Assembly: GCA_947041225.1 (NCBI GenBank)
Contig: CAMRDM010000011.1
Coordinates: 1-40,969 of the forward strand
From: an uncultured Deferribacteraceae bacterium
GTDB taxonomy: Bacteria > Chrysiogenota > Deferribacteres > Deferribacterales > Mucispirillaceae
Direction of reading: 5' to 3'
DNA length: 40,969 bases
Part shown: positions 21,078 through 30,924 of the stretch, in pieces
Numbering within the stretch: position 1 is the first letter of the stretch
Layout of the letters: every line of letters starts with the position of its first letter
Translations under genes and position numbers: made by a program
Notes under the pieces: model-generated
The model's input: only the letters and a program-made list of their open reading frames with translations
Told to the model about the DNA's origin: nothing
The model's database searches: none

Positions 21078-23165
21078 ATGAATATAGCAATATCTCATCG
21101 ACTTCCTAATCGCATTCGGTTAATGTATAATAAATCTGAGTACTCTATTAAACAGATGATATTAGCACAAGAATTACTCTCTTTTCAAGAGGGGGTAGTT
21201 TCTGTAAATATCAATCATAGAACTGGTAGCATTCTTATGTATTATGAAGGTGTATCAGAGAAGCAGATATTATCATATGTTGTTGCTATGGGTGATAAGT
21301 ATCTAAATGATCAAGAGCTGTTAGATCATATTAGTGAAGAGATAGAGGATATTAGTTTATTTAAATCTATCTCAACTCTTATTATCGCTCATTTTTCAAG
21401 ACGATTACTTCCATTTCCTATTCGCACAGCGTTGTTACTGTTCAACTCTATTCCAAGAATATTTAAAGGTCTTAAAACTGTTTTAGGTAGTAGCGAAATG
21501 AATGCAGAAACGCTTGATGCAGCTGCGATATCAATGGCGTTGTATACTAGAGATTATAATTCAGCAGGAAATATCGGACTACTATTAAATATTAGTGATA
21601 CATTAGAGCGTCATACACGTAAAAAATCATATGAAAATCTTTCAGCAGCACTTATGGCACATACAGATTCAGTTCAGTTGGTTATAGATAATGAAGAAAT
21701 TACTGTGTCATCAGATTCTGTAAAGATAGGTGATATTGCTATTTTACGTGCAGGGTATACTATTCCTATTGATGGTGTTGTTATCTCAGGTAATGCGTCA
21801 GTTAATCAATCTGCGATGACAGGCGAGTTTCTTTCTGTTCATATTTATGAAGGTGTTAATGTATATGCAGGTAGTTTTGTTGATGATGGAGAAGTATTAG
21901 TTAAAGTAGTTGCAAAAGGTAATGATACTCAAACAGGCAAAATATCTAAAATGATAGAGAACTCTCAACTATTAAAATCGCAGATAGAGAAGCGATCAGA
22001 GAGAGTTGCTGGTAAACTGGTAAAATATAGCTTTATACTTGCATTTTTAACATATTTTTTTACTAGAGATATAAGAAAAGTATCAGCTACGTTGATGGTC
22101 GATTATTCATGTGCTATGAAGTTAGTTGCACCAGTTGCGGTTTTATCTGCTATACGAGAAGCTGCAACACGTGGGATAATTATTAAGGGTGGTAAGTTTT
22201 TAGAGAATGCCGCCCATACGGAAACGATAATCTTCGATAAAACAGGTACGTTGACATTAGCATCGCCGAAAGTTAAAGATATTATCGGGTTTAATGATTA
22301 CACACCAGAAGAAGTTCTAAAAACTGCTGCATGTTTAGAGGAGCATTTTCCTCATCCGTTAGCAGAAGCTGTAGTTGTGCGATGTCAAGAAGATGGAATA
22401 GAGCATGTTGAAGAGCATGCAAAAGTAGAGCTTGTAGTAGCACATGGTTTAAAATCATCAATCAACGGCGATAGACTACTTATCGGATCTGCACACTTTG
22501 TACTAGATGATAATAAAATAGAGATATCAGTTAATGAGATATCGAAGATAAATGAGTTTATAGATTTAGGTTATTCGATCTTATATTTAGCTAAAAACTT
22601 ATCATTAATGGGTATTATAGCGATAGAGGATACAGTTCGTCCAGAGGCTAGACAGGTTATAGAAAGGTTGAAAGCAGATGGTGTAGAGCGTGTAGCTATC
22701 CTTACGGGAGATAATCATAGATCGGCAGAGAACATTGCAACGAAGGTTGGCGCTGATATCTGTAAATCAGAGGTATTACCTAGCGAGAAGGTAGTATATC
22801 TTGAGAGTATGCGTAAGTATGGTAAAATTCTTATGGTAGGCGATGGGATTAATGATGCTCCTGCGTTATCATCAGCAGATACGGGAATTGCTATGTATAA
22901 CTCTTCAGGCATGGCAACAGATTCTGCTGATATTATATTATCTGATGAAGGGTTAAATGATCTTATTCATACACGACGACTTGGTAGTAGATTATTAAAA
23001 CGTATAAGTACAGCAAATAAGATGATTATAGGAATTAATTCGTTTCTTATATTCGCAGGTTTGACAGCTATTTTAACGCCAGCAAAAGCAGCGGTATTAC
23101 ATAATTTATCAACAGTTGGAATTAGTGCATGGTCATCAAGAAAATTGTTAGATAAAGGAGAGTAA
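21078..23165 (+). CDS. P1B-type heavy-metal-transporting ATPase with N-terminal HMA-like domain
   Basis: DKTGTLT phosphorylation motif, MTGEF, HPLAEAV (HP locus), GDGINDAPAL; membrane motif DYSCAMKLVAPVAV rather than SPCALGLATP. Confidence 0.92.
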   Translation: MNIAISHRLPNRIRLMYNKSEYSIKQMILAQELLSFQEGVVSVNINHRTGSILMYYEGVSEKQILSYVVAMGDKYLNDQELLDHISEEIEDISLFKSISTLIIAHFSRRLLPFPIRTALLLFNSIPRIFKGLKTVLGSSEMNAETLDAAAISMALYTRDYNSAGNIGLLLNISDTLERHTRKKSYENLSAALMAHTDSVQLVIDNEEITVSSDSVKIGDIAILRAGYTIPIDGVVISGNASVNQSAMTGEFLSVHIYEGVNVYAGSFVDDGEVLVKVVAKGNDTQTGKISKMIENSQLLKSQIEKRSERVAGKLVKYSFILAFLTYFFTRDIRKVSATLMVDYSCAMKLVAPVAVLSAIREAATRGIIIKGGKFLENAAHTETIIFDKTGTLTLASPKVKDIIGFNDYTPEEVLKTAACLEEHFPHPLAEAVVVRCQEDGIEHVEEHAKVELVVAHGLKSSINGDRLLIGSAHFVLDDNKIEISVNEISKINEFIDLGYSILYLAKNLSLMGIIAIEDTVRPEARQVIERLKADGVERVAILTGDNHRSAENIATKVGADICKSEVLPSEKVVYLESMRKYGKILMVGDGINDAPALSSADTGIAMYNSSGMATDSADIILSDEGLNDLIHTRRLGSRLLKRISTANKMIIGINSFLIFAGLTAILTPAKAAVLHNLSTVGISAWSSRKLLDKGE

Positions 23166-23170
23166 GATAT

Positions 23171-23467
23171 ATGATCTCTTCATTTTTTGATGGACGAGTA
23201 AGATTAAAGTCTAAAATGTTTAAAGATAAAGTCATAACTGATGAGATTATATTTACTCTTTCATCTATTAAGGCGATAACGTATATGGAAAGAAACGAAG
23301 TTACTGGTAGTTTGCTTATAGAGTATGATCCGATTAAGATACCATTTATGAAATTGACATCATTACTCCCGTTGTTGGAAGAGATGAAAACCGTTTATGA
23401 GAATTATACACCAGAAGATTACGATACAATGCGTAATCTTATTGCACAGTTGAAGGAGAAGCTTTAA
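23171..23467 (+). CDS. Stand-alone HMA-like domain protein
   Basis: FDGRVRLKSKMFKDKVITDEIIFTLSSIKAITYMERNEVTGSLLIEYDPIKIPFMKL resembles the ATPase N-terminal domain (RLPNRIRLMYNK...EGVVSVNINHRTGSILMYYEG); 5 nt after the ATPase stop. Confidence 0.7.
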   Translation: MISSFFDGRVRLKSKMFKDKVITDEIIFTLSSIKAITYMERNEVTGSLLIEYDPIKIPFMKLTSLLPLLEEMKTVYENYTPEDYDTMRNLIAQLKEKL

Positions 23468-23482
23468 GTAAGGGAGTGTGAT

Positions 23483-23665
23483 GCTAGCTAAATCTATCTA
23501 TCAACATATATCCGTCATAGTCAAATGATAGCTAAGTCTAATTATTAATTTATATCCGTCATAGTCAAATAATAGCTAAATCTAATTATTAATTTATATC
23601 CGTCATAGTCAAATGCTAGCTAAGTCTAATTATTAATTTATATCCGTCATAGTCAAATGCTAGCT
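23483..23665. repeat. Tandem array, 44-bp unit, 4 copies
   Basis: tccgtcatagtcaaat at 23511, 23555, 23599 and 23643 within tgatagctaagtctaattattaatttatatccgtcatagtcaaa. Confidence 0.95.
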
Positions 23666-23710
23666 AAATAAACTCTCATATATTATAGTTGCCGTATATC
23701 GATCACAATG

Positions 23711-23740
23711 TCTATCTATCTATCTATCTATCTATCTATC
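23711..23740. repeat. Tetranucleotide microsatellite (TCTA)7.5
   Basis: tctatctatctatctatctatctatctatc. Confidence 0.97.
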
Positions 23741-23880
23741 CCAACAGTTACTCCCTCTATTATTTTGCTCCAGAACTGGTTATCAATATAGCGTATCGTA
23801 ACAACAACTCTTGTCAATTTCTTTATTTTATTTCACAGACTATTCAATAACAGTAAGTCGTATTAAACAATATATTTATA

Positions 23881-23913
23881 TAGCATTACCATTAATATAT
23901 AATGGTAATGCTA
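23881..23913. promoter_or_regulatory. Perfect 14-bp inverted repeat (5-nt loop) just upstream of a TTGACA -35-like element
   Basis: TAGCATTACCATTA-atata-TAATGGTAATGCTA; TTGACA at 23921. Confidence 0.6.
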
Positions 23914-24086
23914 CATGTAATTGACAACAAGTTATTTATACAATACTCTATAAGTTGTAATTTATATATATATATGTTAGGTATGTAATATGTATTTGCA
24001 ATATATTAAGAGTTCCTTGCTGTGTAGTTGTTTATAGATATTAAGTTACTGTATTTTAGTTGTTATCAAAGAGGGGAAGAGATAAG

Positions 24087-25604
24087 ATGCGTAAAATATT
24101 TTTAGTAGTTGTTACAGTTCTTTTAATTTCAAATATCGGCTATGCTGAGATGATTTTAAATGCGAAGAAAGAACCACGCGATAACTTTTTCTGGTTAAGT
24201 CAGATGAATAAGGCAACATTGGTAACTAGTGTTCAATTAGGGATTATAAGTAAAGAGAGTGCAAAAAACTACGCATTAGCGATTAAGAAAGTTATTAAAG
24301 ATGCAAATAAGTATGGTGCTTTTCGTCCCCGTTCTGCATTAAAGTACGAGCCTTTATTGATTAAAGAGGCAGGTCAAAATATAACAGAATTACACGCAGG
24401 TAGAAGTTCTCAAGATATGCACGCAACATATAGAGTAGCTATTATTCGTGATAATTTATTAGAGCTTGCGACGTCATTAAGTAAAGTAAATAAAACGTTA
24501 CTTCGTTTAGCATCAGCAAATATAGATACGATAGTTCCAAATTATACAAATGGAGTTGTAGCATTACCAAACAGTTTAGCTCATAATTTATTGGCATATT
24601 ATTCAGCTTTCCAGCGTGATGAGGAGAGAATTCGTGAGCTTTACAATCGCATAGATATGTCTCCTTTAGGTTCAACAGTTTTAAACGGTACAAGTTGGCC
24701 ACTTGATAGAGAGAGTCTTGGTAAATATTTAGGTTTTTCCAAACTAGTTGATAACGCTTATGATGCAACACAGATATGGACAATTGATATACCAATAGAA
24801 TCAGGTGCAGTAATACAAAGTATCGCATTTCACATCGGTTCGATTATAGAGGATATCTTCTTACAATATTCGCAAACTATCCCTTGGATAGTATTATCAG
24901 AAGGTGATGGATCAACATATGTATCAACAGCTATGCCACAGAAACGTAATCCGGGTGCGATGATAACAGTTAGAAGAGAGGCATCAGATGCGATAACTCA
25001 AGGTATGTCTCCCCTTATTCGTGCACACAATTTACCTTATGGTTTCGTTGACGGAGAAGATACTGAGTCTAATGGGAAAATGTTTATAACTATATTAAGT
25101 GCGACAGATAAGTTGAATAATGTTTTAAATAGATTACTTGTAAATCCAGAGAGAGCGTTAGTTGAAGTTAATAGTGATTGGTCGTCCTCTCAAGAGGTAG
25201 CAGATTTATTAATGCGTAAGTATGATGTTCCGTTTAGAGTAGGACATCATTTTGCATCACAGCTAGTTGCATATGGCAGAAGTAAAGGCTTAACACCACT
25301 TACGTTTCCGTATGATGTTGCACAACAAATATATAAAGAAACGATGATTAAAACTTACGGAGATAATGCTACAGATACTATATTTCCTATCCGTGCAGAT
25401 GAGTTTAAAGCAACGGTTGATCCTTCAAATATTATGTTAAATAGACAAACGATAGGCAGTTCAAATCCGAGAGAGATTGAACGCATGATTAAAGAAGCGA
25501 ACGCTCAAATACGTAAACAAGACTCTTGGATAAACAAAAATAAAAGCCATATAAATTCGAGCCTTCAACGATTAGATAATGATTTCAAGAAACTTGCTAA
25601 ATAG
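24087..25604 (+). CDS. Predicted exported argininosuccinate lyase/fumarase-superfamily protein
   Basis: Signal peptide MRKIFLVVVTVLLISNIGYA; GRSSQDMHATYRVAIIRDNLLELATSL, DMSPLGSTVLNGTSWPLDRE, signature STAMPQKRNPGAM. Confidence 0.85.
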   Translation: MRKIFLVVVTVLLISNIGYAEMILNAKKEPRDNFFWLSQMNKATLVTSVQLGIISKESAKNYALAIKKVIKDANKYGAFRPRSALKYEPLLIKEAGQNITELHAGRSSQDMHATYRVAIIRDNLLELATSLSKVNKTLLRLASANIDTIVPNYTNGVVALPNSLAHNLLAYYSAFQRDEERIRELYNRIDMSPLGSTVLNGTSWPLDRESLGKYLGFSKLVDNAYDATQIWTIDIPIESGAVIQSIAFHIGSIIEDIFLQYSQTIPWIVLSEGDGSTYVSTAMPQKRNPGAMITVRREASDAITQGMSPLIRAHNLPYGFVDGEDTESNGKMFITILSATDKLNNVLNRLLVNPERALVEVNSDWSSSQEVADLLMRKYDVPFRVGHHFASQLVAYGRSKGLTPLTFPYDVAQQIYKETMIKTYGDNATDTIFPIRADEFKATVDPSNIMLNRQTIGSSNPREIERMIKEANAQIRKQDSWINKNKSHINSSLQRLDNDFKKLAK

Positions 25605-25821
25605 TTTAGTAAGGTTGAAAATTAGTTTAGATATTAAACTCTGTGCTTTGCAGGTTTTTTGTTCTCATGGTTTTGTTTTATTTATAAATGTATGAATAAG
25701 GTTTTAAACAGTGATATATATACATTATCATAATGTATATGCTTTATCGTTTTTGTTCCCCTTGCTCACATACTAAAAAATATTGCAACAAGAATTTTTT
25801 TATCATATACGAGGGAGTTTT

Positions 25822-26820
25822 ATGAAAGAGATAAAAGAGATGATGATCGGAGATAACTTAATTATAGTTGATGGAACAACGCTGAAATTTCCGATGTCGT
25901 TAGCTGAAGTTGTAGCTGTTTTTGGAGAGTATACAGTCGCAAAAGGTATAGCGTCTCATACAGATTAGTATAAGACAACGTATGTTTTTCATAACTATGG
26001 AATTCTGTTTTCAACAGATGATTATACACTTAAAAACCTTAAACGTAATAAAGCATATATAGATGATGAGCATTTTATTGAGAGTATCATAATTTACAAA
26101 AACTTATCTAAAGAAATGATTTTATCGAAATTGAATACTGTTTTTGAATATCCGAAATCTATATGTAATATAATAAAGATTAATCAATATGAAAATAAAG
26201 AAACTCTTCCATCAGAAACTTCATGTCGTAATGATAGGATTGAGATATTTCCGTCGTACACAACAACAGCCTATATTTTGACACCTGACAATATGGAAGT
26301 TGAGTTTGATAATGAGGGACAATTTATATATCCAGTAGTAGTTTCATACTCTCCTAAACGTCCAAAATCAGCTGAAAATTATAAAATTAAAAAGCTAAAA
26401 GAAGAGGAGCTTCATTTCGATAATTTCAAGCTAGCTATTTTACAAGTATTGATCTACGATTTAGAACTATTAAAACCGTACTTTAATATAGAAGATTTTG
26501 CTTACCAATACACAGGTAGCAAGATCGATTTAGAGAGTGAGAAGCCGATTAAACCAGCGATAAATTTCTTTAAAAAATTGCCTATACCAAAATCATTAGC
26601 TGAAAAAGTTGAGGAAATTAATATGGATGGAGGTAACGATATCTATATGAATATAACGCCTCTATGGGACGGAGAAGATGGGTATTTTAATATTAATGAG
26701 TTAAGTGATCTTGAACTTTCACAATTTCCTAATCTTAAAAAAGTAAGCGTAATGAGTGATAAGTTTGATGATATGAAAAAGATATTTAACAGTAAAAATA
26801 TAGATGTGAAAAGCTTGTAA
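25822..26820 (+). pseudogene. DUF7738/DUF6892-like protein interrupted by an in-frame TAG (or two separate ORFs)
   Basis: MKEIKEMMIGDNLIIVDGTTLKFPMSLAEVVAVFGEYTVAKGIASHTD*YKTTYVFHNYGILFSTDDYTLKN... continuing in the same frame to ...LHFDNFKLAILQVLIYDLELLKPYFNIEDFAYQY...GGNDIYMNITPLWDGEDGYFNI. Confidence 0.7.
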
Positions 26821-26934
26821 AAAAAGTAACTCATGTTCTTAGATACAATTTATATGTGATAGTATAGTTAGTTGTTCTTTATTATAATTATTAAGTAGCA
26901 AGTTGTACGTTATATTAAATAATAGTTGTTATAG

Positions 26935-26978
26935 ATAAAAAAGACGGAAACAGTAATGACTGCTCCGTCTTTATATTT
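26935..26978. terminator. Bidirectional Rho-independent terminator between convergent genes
   Basis: aaaaAAGACGGAaaCAGTaatgACTGcTCCGTCTTtata: 8-bp outer stem plus CAGT/ACTG inner stem. Confidence 0.85.
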
Positions 26979-27001
26979 ATCAATTTAAACGATACCTATA
27001 T

Positions 27002-28312
27002 TTAATCTTTAGTAAAAGATAATCCTAACTCTTTCGCTCTATCAAGATGTGTTGATAAAGATCCTGAATAGATCATTTGACACTCTGCATTGCTTAAACC
27101 TTGATAATACTCTTGTACACAATTATAGCCATTTGTCATAGTTCTATGAATTTGTTGATACCGAATAACACCTACAGGAATAGTGCCTATGATGATAAGA
27201 GTGATAGCTGTTAAATAAAATAATTTCAATCTATGAGTTATTTTTGTTTTATATCTATCATTAAGTTTGATAAATAAAATAGCCGTGATCGGTACTAATA
27301 TTAGAGCAAATGCGTAATGTCTAGTGGCTATAGAATTCTCTTGTGATCTAAATACAGCAACAGCTAATATATTTGTTAATGATGCTATTATTATTGCAAA
27401 TATCGCTTGTAGATCTTTATTTTTAAATACTTCTTTATTGATGATAAATGCAAGGATCGGCGTAGATACAAAAATAAAAATAGGGATAGTGAGTAGTAAA
27501 TTATTACTACTTATAAGTGTTGTTGAGATAGCTACCGATTTTATGAAGTTCGGTATAATAGTTCCGATATGTGAAAGTGATAATCCCATTTCGGGATTTC
27601 TTAAAAGAGAAAAAGGTATTGGAATAGTAATTATAAATATAATTACCGTTGTAAGAAGTTTCGTTATATCAAACTTTCTCACCTTTTCACAACTACTAAT
27701 ATATATAATTTCTTTTATTATATACGAGAACATTATTCCTGTAGCAAAAGTGTAATTGGTTGATATTGAAGATAAGATTAAGAAGATAAACATTATAGCA
27801 ATATTTGTAATAGATCTGTCTTTAAGAAAACCAAAGTATATAGCTAAAAATCCAAATGATACCATTAAGGTAGTGGATAGAAGAAACGGCCATGTGAAAA
27901 TATCAATAAAGTAGTATGAAAAAAGAGGTACAAATAGAAGAGGTGCAAAAGCTATATCTTTAATATAATTTTTAACTATAAGGTATAGTGATAGAAATAA
28001 TGTGAGTGTGATAAAATAATTTATTATAGTAATGTAAATATTATTCATATCAAACAGATAGTATGATAAAGTGTAAATAGCCTTCATTATCACAATAAGA
28101 TGTACATTGTGAGCGGTAAATAAATAACTTAGTGATAAATTGGGTTTAGACTCTAATCCGTTTTCCCCTCTCCATATCTCCCATGTATCGCCAAATATAA
28201 TATCTACACTAACAATCATTGTTGCGATAAAGTTTGTTACTATGAAAGTTATTAAAATAATCCAAGATAGATTTCTTACTTTATTATGATCTGTCCAAAA
28301 ACTTGAGTTCAT
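27002..28312 (-). CDS. Polytopic membrane protein, possibly GT-C-like glycosyltransferase
   Basis: Many TM segments; first loop FGDTWEIW...AHNVHLIVIMKAIYTLSYYLF resembles DxW...(E)HR/HxL loops of uncharacterised GT-C-like proteins. Confidence 0.45.
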   Translation of the reverse strand: MNSSFWTDHNKVRNLSWIILITFIVTNFIATMIVSVDIIFGDTWEIWRGENGLESKPNLSLSYLFTAHNVHLIVIMKAIYTLSYYLFDMNNIYITIINYFITLTLFLSLYLIVKNYIKDIAFAPLLFVPLFSYYFIDIFTWPFLLSTTLMVSFGFLAIYFGFLKDRSITNIAIMFIFLILSSISTNYTFATGIMFSYIIKEIIYISSCEKVRKFDITKLLTTVIIFIITIPIPFSLLRNPEMGLSLSHIGTIIPNFIKSVAISTTLISSNNLLLTIPIFIFVSTPILAFIINKEVFKNKDLQAIFAIIIASLTNILAVAVFRSQENSIATRHYAFALILVPITAILFIKLNDRYKTKITHRLKLFYLTAITLIIIGTIPVGVIRYQQIHRTMTNGYNCVQEYYQGLSNAECQMIYSGSLSTHLDRAKELGLSFTKD

Positions 28313-28450
28313 TATAATCTCCTAATAGATAAATATATTATAATAGTTAATTGTTTTAGTCTATAGGATATTGTTATAATTTAATCATTGCAGATGTCGC
28401 TATTCTTATAGTCTTAAACCCTACTATAGATATAAAAAGCTATGTTCTGT

Positions 28451-28738
28451 TTATTTAAGACTTTTTAAATATTCAACAACTTCTGGTTGTTCTTCATGTA
28501 TAGCTATATCAAGTGCTGTTTGACATTTATTATTTTTAATATTAATATCAGCTCCTTGTTCGACTAAGTATTCAACTATCTCTACATATCCACTATCTGC
28601 AGCTTGCATTAATGCTGTCCAGTTTGATGTGCTTACATCATTGATACCGATACCTTGTTCAAGTAAATATTTTAGAACTTCTAGCTGTCCTTCATTTGCA
28701 GCCCACATAAAGGCTGTTATGCCATGGTTGTTTTTGGA
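28451..28738 (-). pseudogene. Truncated ankyrin-repeat gene copy (C-terminal part only)
   Basis: 227 bp identical to the 3' end of the ORF at 30925-31596; homology ends near 28738 (KNNHGITAFMWAANEG) with no N-terminus. Confidence 0.85.
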
Positions 28739-28795
28739 TAAAATATATGTACAGTTGGATATCGGGTATTGCTACAATTTATTAAGGAATGAAAT

Positions 28796-29152
28796 ATGAA
28801 TTTTAAGAGTGATACATGTGTTGGTCGTAACAATAGATCATTAACATTATATTATACAAAGTCAGAGGCAGACGAGGGAGTAAGATATACAAAAGCAACT
28901 TATCGTAAAGAGATGGTTTCGTATAAATGTTCAAAGTGTGGTTACTATCATCTAGCACCAGCTAATAGAAATACTCCACTAGCCGAGAAACGATGTAACT
29001 GTTTTGATAGAAACGGATCGGGTAAAGATCTGTATAGCAGTAAGTCATCAGCAGAGAAGCGTGCAAAGATATTGCTCTTAGAAAACGGTGTAAAATTATC
29101 TGTATATAAATGTCTAGAAGAGAGAGGATATCATCTATCAAAGGTAAAGTAA
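28796..29152 (+). CDS. Small zinc-ribbon-like protein with two related units
   Basis: LYYTKSEADEGVRYTKATYRKEMVSYKCSKCGYYHLAP and LYSSKSSAEKRAKILLLENGVKLSVYKCLEERGYHLSK. Confidence 0.65.
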   Translation: MNFKSDTCVGRNNRSLTLYYTKSEADEGVRYTKATYRKEMVSYKCSKCGYYHLAPANRNTPLAEKRCNCFDRNGSGKDLYSSKSSAEKRAKILLLENGVKLSVYKCLEERGYHLSKVK

Positions 29153-29764
29153 AATTTACTGTCTCTGAGAATTTAAATATATTCCATTCTCGTTAACAAC
29201 GACCATCACTAATAGTAACTCATCATTTTTATAGCATACAATCAAATATTATCATTCAATTTTTTTGTGTTTGAAAATTAATTATTATTACTCTCAATAT
29301 ACAAATGTATTTCATATGTAAAATCATAAAATAAACTTTCTTTTAAAATAATATTTTTACAATTACGTGTGGTATTTGTTCAGCGTAATAGCATGTATGT
29401 AGATATGGTTTTTACCCTAATAGCAAATATAAATATGTCGATATTATTATAATGCTATACTCAACAGTAAATATATGTAAGGTTTTACACTTGACAATTA
29501 ATTTTATAACCACTCTTTAGATTTTTTAAGTGTTGTTTTGATAGATGGTGGAAATTTTACAAACCATCTTGATTTATGTTAAAACACATAATAAATAAAA
29601 AGGTTCACAATGGGTAAAGAAATTTACATTGTCAAAAAAAATAACAATTACTAGGAAGTAAGGTGTGAGTATGCTAAACTTATAAATATCAATAATAAGA
29701 GCGTTTTATAATGATTAACGTTAATAGCAAGTTGAAGATATAGAAGAAGTAAATAAAACAAAAT

Positions 29765-30667
29765 ATGGAGAAAACTATGATTCAAGTAAAGATTGGTGAC
29801 ATTCTTATTTTCGAGGCACACAATGATTATATATCAAAAGCGATTGCGTGGATTACAGAGTCAAAGTACAGTCATGCAGCTATGGTTTACGATACAAATT
29901 CAATTGTTGAAATGGGCTTATCTGGTATTGGAGTGTCTGAAATATATGAGGGGAGTGATAATAAAGCTCTTCTCTTACGTATGGAATCAGTTAAAGATAC
30001 TCAACCATTGCACGATATTGCAGAGAAGTATATAAGTGCAAAAACTCGCTATGACTTCCCAGCTCTTGTCCTTCTAGGCTTAATGCTTATCTACAAACAT
30101 ATTCGCCCAACTAGTAGACTTGTTGTGATTACAGATATTATTTTACGAAAAGCTTGTACTATATTAGATAATATGCTTCAAAAAATTATAATACACAATC
30201 CTGATAAAGCAATGGTTTGTTCACAGCTTGTGTGTCAAGTATATTCAGAGTGTGGCAAAGACTATGAAATAAAATTTTCAGGAGCATCATTACAAAAATC
30301 AAATAAAGGTATAGCAACTAACAGTGACACAATTTGTCTTCTTGATTTGAGCGAAGATGCAGCAGACTTTAAAGGCGATTTAATGCTTGGAAATAATAGC
30401 TCAATAAATAATGATGATGAACAACTAGCAGAAGAATTATATAAATCTCTTATAGATCAAAATAAGAGTGAAGAAATATTATTATCATCTAATGATCTCT
30501 CTCATGTCTCTTCTGTTGTTAAGAAATTTTTAGAATTAATAAATGATATTTTAGTAAAAGCTAAAATAGACATTCCGTTAGATGCACTGTTTATTAGTCC
30601 AGAGGATATTGCAAATAAAAGTACTAACTTGAAAAAAATAGGTGAATTAAGTATTAATAGAAAATAA
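29765..30667 (+). CDS. YiiX/NlpC-P60-like permuted papain-fold hydrolase with C-terminal extension
   Basis: VKIGDILIFEAHNDYISKAIAWITESKYSHAAMVYDTNSIVEMGLSGIGVSEI ... MVCSQLVCQVYSECGKDY (H of SHAAMV and C of VCSQLV in permuted order). Confidence 0.75.
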   Translation: MEKTMIQVKIGDILIFEAHNDYISKAIAWITESKYSHAAMVYDTNSIVEMGLSGIGVSEIYEGSDNKALLLRMESVKDTQPLHDIAEKYISAKTRYDFPALVLLGLMLIYKHIRPTSRLVVITDIILRKACTILDNMLQKIIIHNPDKAMVCSQLVCQVYSECGKDYEIKFSGASLQKSNKGIATNSDTICLLDLSEDAADFKGDLMLGNNSSINNDDEQLAEELYKSLIDQNKSEEILLSSNDLSHVSSVVKKFLELINDILVKAKIDIPLDALFISPEDIANKSTNLKKIGELSINRK

Positions 30668-30769
30668 AGTTAAAGTTTGTATTTTGATATCCTATATAGG
30701 TAACAGATGATCTGTAAATAAGATAACTTCTTAATAAGTTCGTAAATATAGATCGTTTATAGTAAGAGT

Positions 30770-30819
30770 ATTTATCTAATAATTAATTAATGTATATATT
30801 AATTGATTATTAGATAAAT
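30770..30819. repeat. 22-bp AT-rich inverted repeat, 6-nt loop
   Basis: ATTTATCTAATAATTAATTAAT-gtatat-ATTAATTGATTATTAGATAAAT, one mismatch. Confidence 0.85.
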
Positions 30820-30924
30820 CTTTCAGTAAGCTTATCTACTTTTCAAGAGAATTTATACATTATTAATCTTATTTTGCGAACTAGCTACTTTATAAAAAAC
30901 TGTATTATTATATTCTTGTTGATA

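Noticed and set aside
23711-23740. Classical phase-variable tetranucleotide tract switching an ORF
   Set aside because: The tract is intergenic, not within a coding frame, so only transcriptional effects are conceivable; kept only as a minor part of the stacked-repeat finding.
29610-29760. Tiny ORFs (MGKEIYIVKKNNNY and MINVNSKLKI) before the YiiX-like gene
   Set aside because: Too short and without supporting motif; no evidence of a real leader peptide.
29793-30035. 80-aa ORF overlapping the YiiX-like gene in another frame
   Set aside because: Overprinted frame with no motif; the longer frame has clear family motifs.
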